Shown piece after piece: positions 5,984-6,292 of a stretch of DNA of 6,292 nucleotides (the first letter of the stretch is position 1; every line of letters starts with the position of its first letter). Origin of the DNA: Chloroflexota bacterium. GTDB lineage: Bacteria > Chloroflexota > Dormibacteria > CF-121. Under the pieces are notes generated by a model. That model was not told the DNA's origin. It saw only the letters and a list, made by a program, of their open reading frames with translations, and made no database searches. Made by a program: the position numbers and the translations under genes. Where the stretch lies: NCBI GenBank assembly GCA_005889285.1, contig VBFF01000134.1, positions 1 through 6,292 on the forward strand, written 5' to 3'.

Positions 5984-6292
5984 ATGATCCTGGTGCCGCC
6001 CACCGCCGTTCATGTTGCCGACCCGGATTCTTCCGGAGCCGCCCTCCAGCCGATTGCACCGTTGCTGCGTGACGCCACCCTGACGGAGATCATGATCAAC
6101 GGACCGGACGCCATCTTCGTCGAGCGCGAGGGTCGGATTCTGCTGACGGACCGCCGATTCGAGGACGAGAATCACCTGCTGAGTGCGGTCGGAGCCCTGA
6201 TGACAAGCGCCGGTCGCCGGCTCGACTTCGTCGACCCCGTGCTGGAAGCGCGATTGCCGGACGGCTCCCGATTGACCATCGTGCTGCCGCCG
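5984..6292 (+). CDS. TadA/CpaF-family type II/IV secretion or pilus ATPase (N-terminal part, runs off window)
   Basis: The first 103 codons of a secretion/pilus assembly ATPase are present. After about 20 divergent residues, the segment PIAPLLRDATLTEIMINGPD followed by AIFVEREGRI matches the family pattern of a helix, T-E-I-M-(V/I)-N-G-P and a V-E-R-x-G strand. Further on, RRLDFVDPVLEARLPDGSRL followed by TIVLPP matches the conserved N-terminal subdomain ending in A-R-L-P-D-G-S-R. The Walker A and B motifs lie beyond the window edge. In this family the hexameric cytoplasmic ATPase powers tight-adherence (Flp) pilus assembly, with CpaE/TadZ-, TadB- and TadC-like partners usually adjacent. ATG 5984 was chosen; a GTG at 5978 in the same frame is possible, and a TGA at 5924 bounds the frame. 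It reads in the same direction as the kinase gene but 65 bases after it, so it may be a separate transcription unit. Confidence 0.88.
   Translation, partial: MILVPPTAVHVADPDSSGAALQPIAPLLRDATLTEIMINGPDAIFVEREGRILLTDRRFEDENHLLSAVGALMTSAGRRLDFVDPVLEARLPDGSRLTIVLPP

Noticed and set aside
5312..6175. A 287-codon open frame on the minus strand across the kinase 3' end, the gap and the ATPase start
   Set aside because: It spans two well-supported plus-strand genes and their spacer, and its translation is Arg/Ser-rich with no recognisable motif.

Overview
This GC-rich window (roughly two thirds G+C by eye) is densely coded and carries five protein genes, two of them cut by the window edges. The makeup suggests a free-living or environmental bacterium, with Chloroflexota the leading guess and Actinomycetota second. 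The reasons are a zinc-ribbon/cyclase/AAA/TPR giant, a Crp family regulator with a leaderless-looking start, little Shine-Dalgarno sequence before any gene, and a TadA/CpaF-type pilus ATPase. This assignment is inference from gene style, as there is no rRNA or other marker.

Layout. (1) Positions 1-168 (+) hold the last 55 codons of a protein with a beta-rich, apparently extracellular C-terminal domain. (2) Positions 179-3466 (-) hold a 1095-residue class III nucleotide cyclase with an N-terminal zinc ribbon, one catalytic domain with all expected catalytic residues, a P-loop ATPase module and a long TPR tail. (3) Positions 3476 to about 4147 (-) hold a Crp/Fnr family regulator whose cyclic-nucleotide pocket looks intact; it lies upstream of the cyclase with only 9 bases between them. 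(4) Positions 4116-4235 hold a compact divergent control region. (5) Positions 4236-5918 (+) hold a soluble histidine kinase of the NarX/NreB/LiaS type with two GAF-like regions. (6) From 5984 (+) a TadA/CpaF-family secretion or pilus ATPase begins and runs off the window.

How they may work together. The minus-strand pair looks like a self-contained second-messenger unit, with one gene making cAMP (predicted) and its operon partner predicted to bind it and control transcription. The control region upstream of that pair is shared with the divergent kinase gene. It contains mirror-image TTGACAT boxes and an inverted repeat of the GTG-N8-CAC type used by Crp proteins, which fits autoregulation. 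The reading frame at the 5' end of the Crp gene is suspicious: the best promoter/start combination points to an ATG in a different frame from the conserved body, and the segment that normally precedes the first beta strands appears to be missing. Either the start is unusual or the gene carries a small deletion, frameshift or sequence error there.

No RNA genes, CRISPR arrays, insertion sequences or attachment sites were seen. The only non-coding stretches are the control region and the 65-base gap before the ATPase gene.
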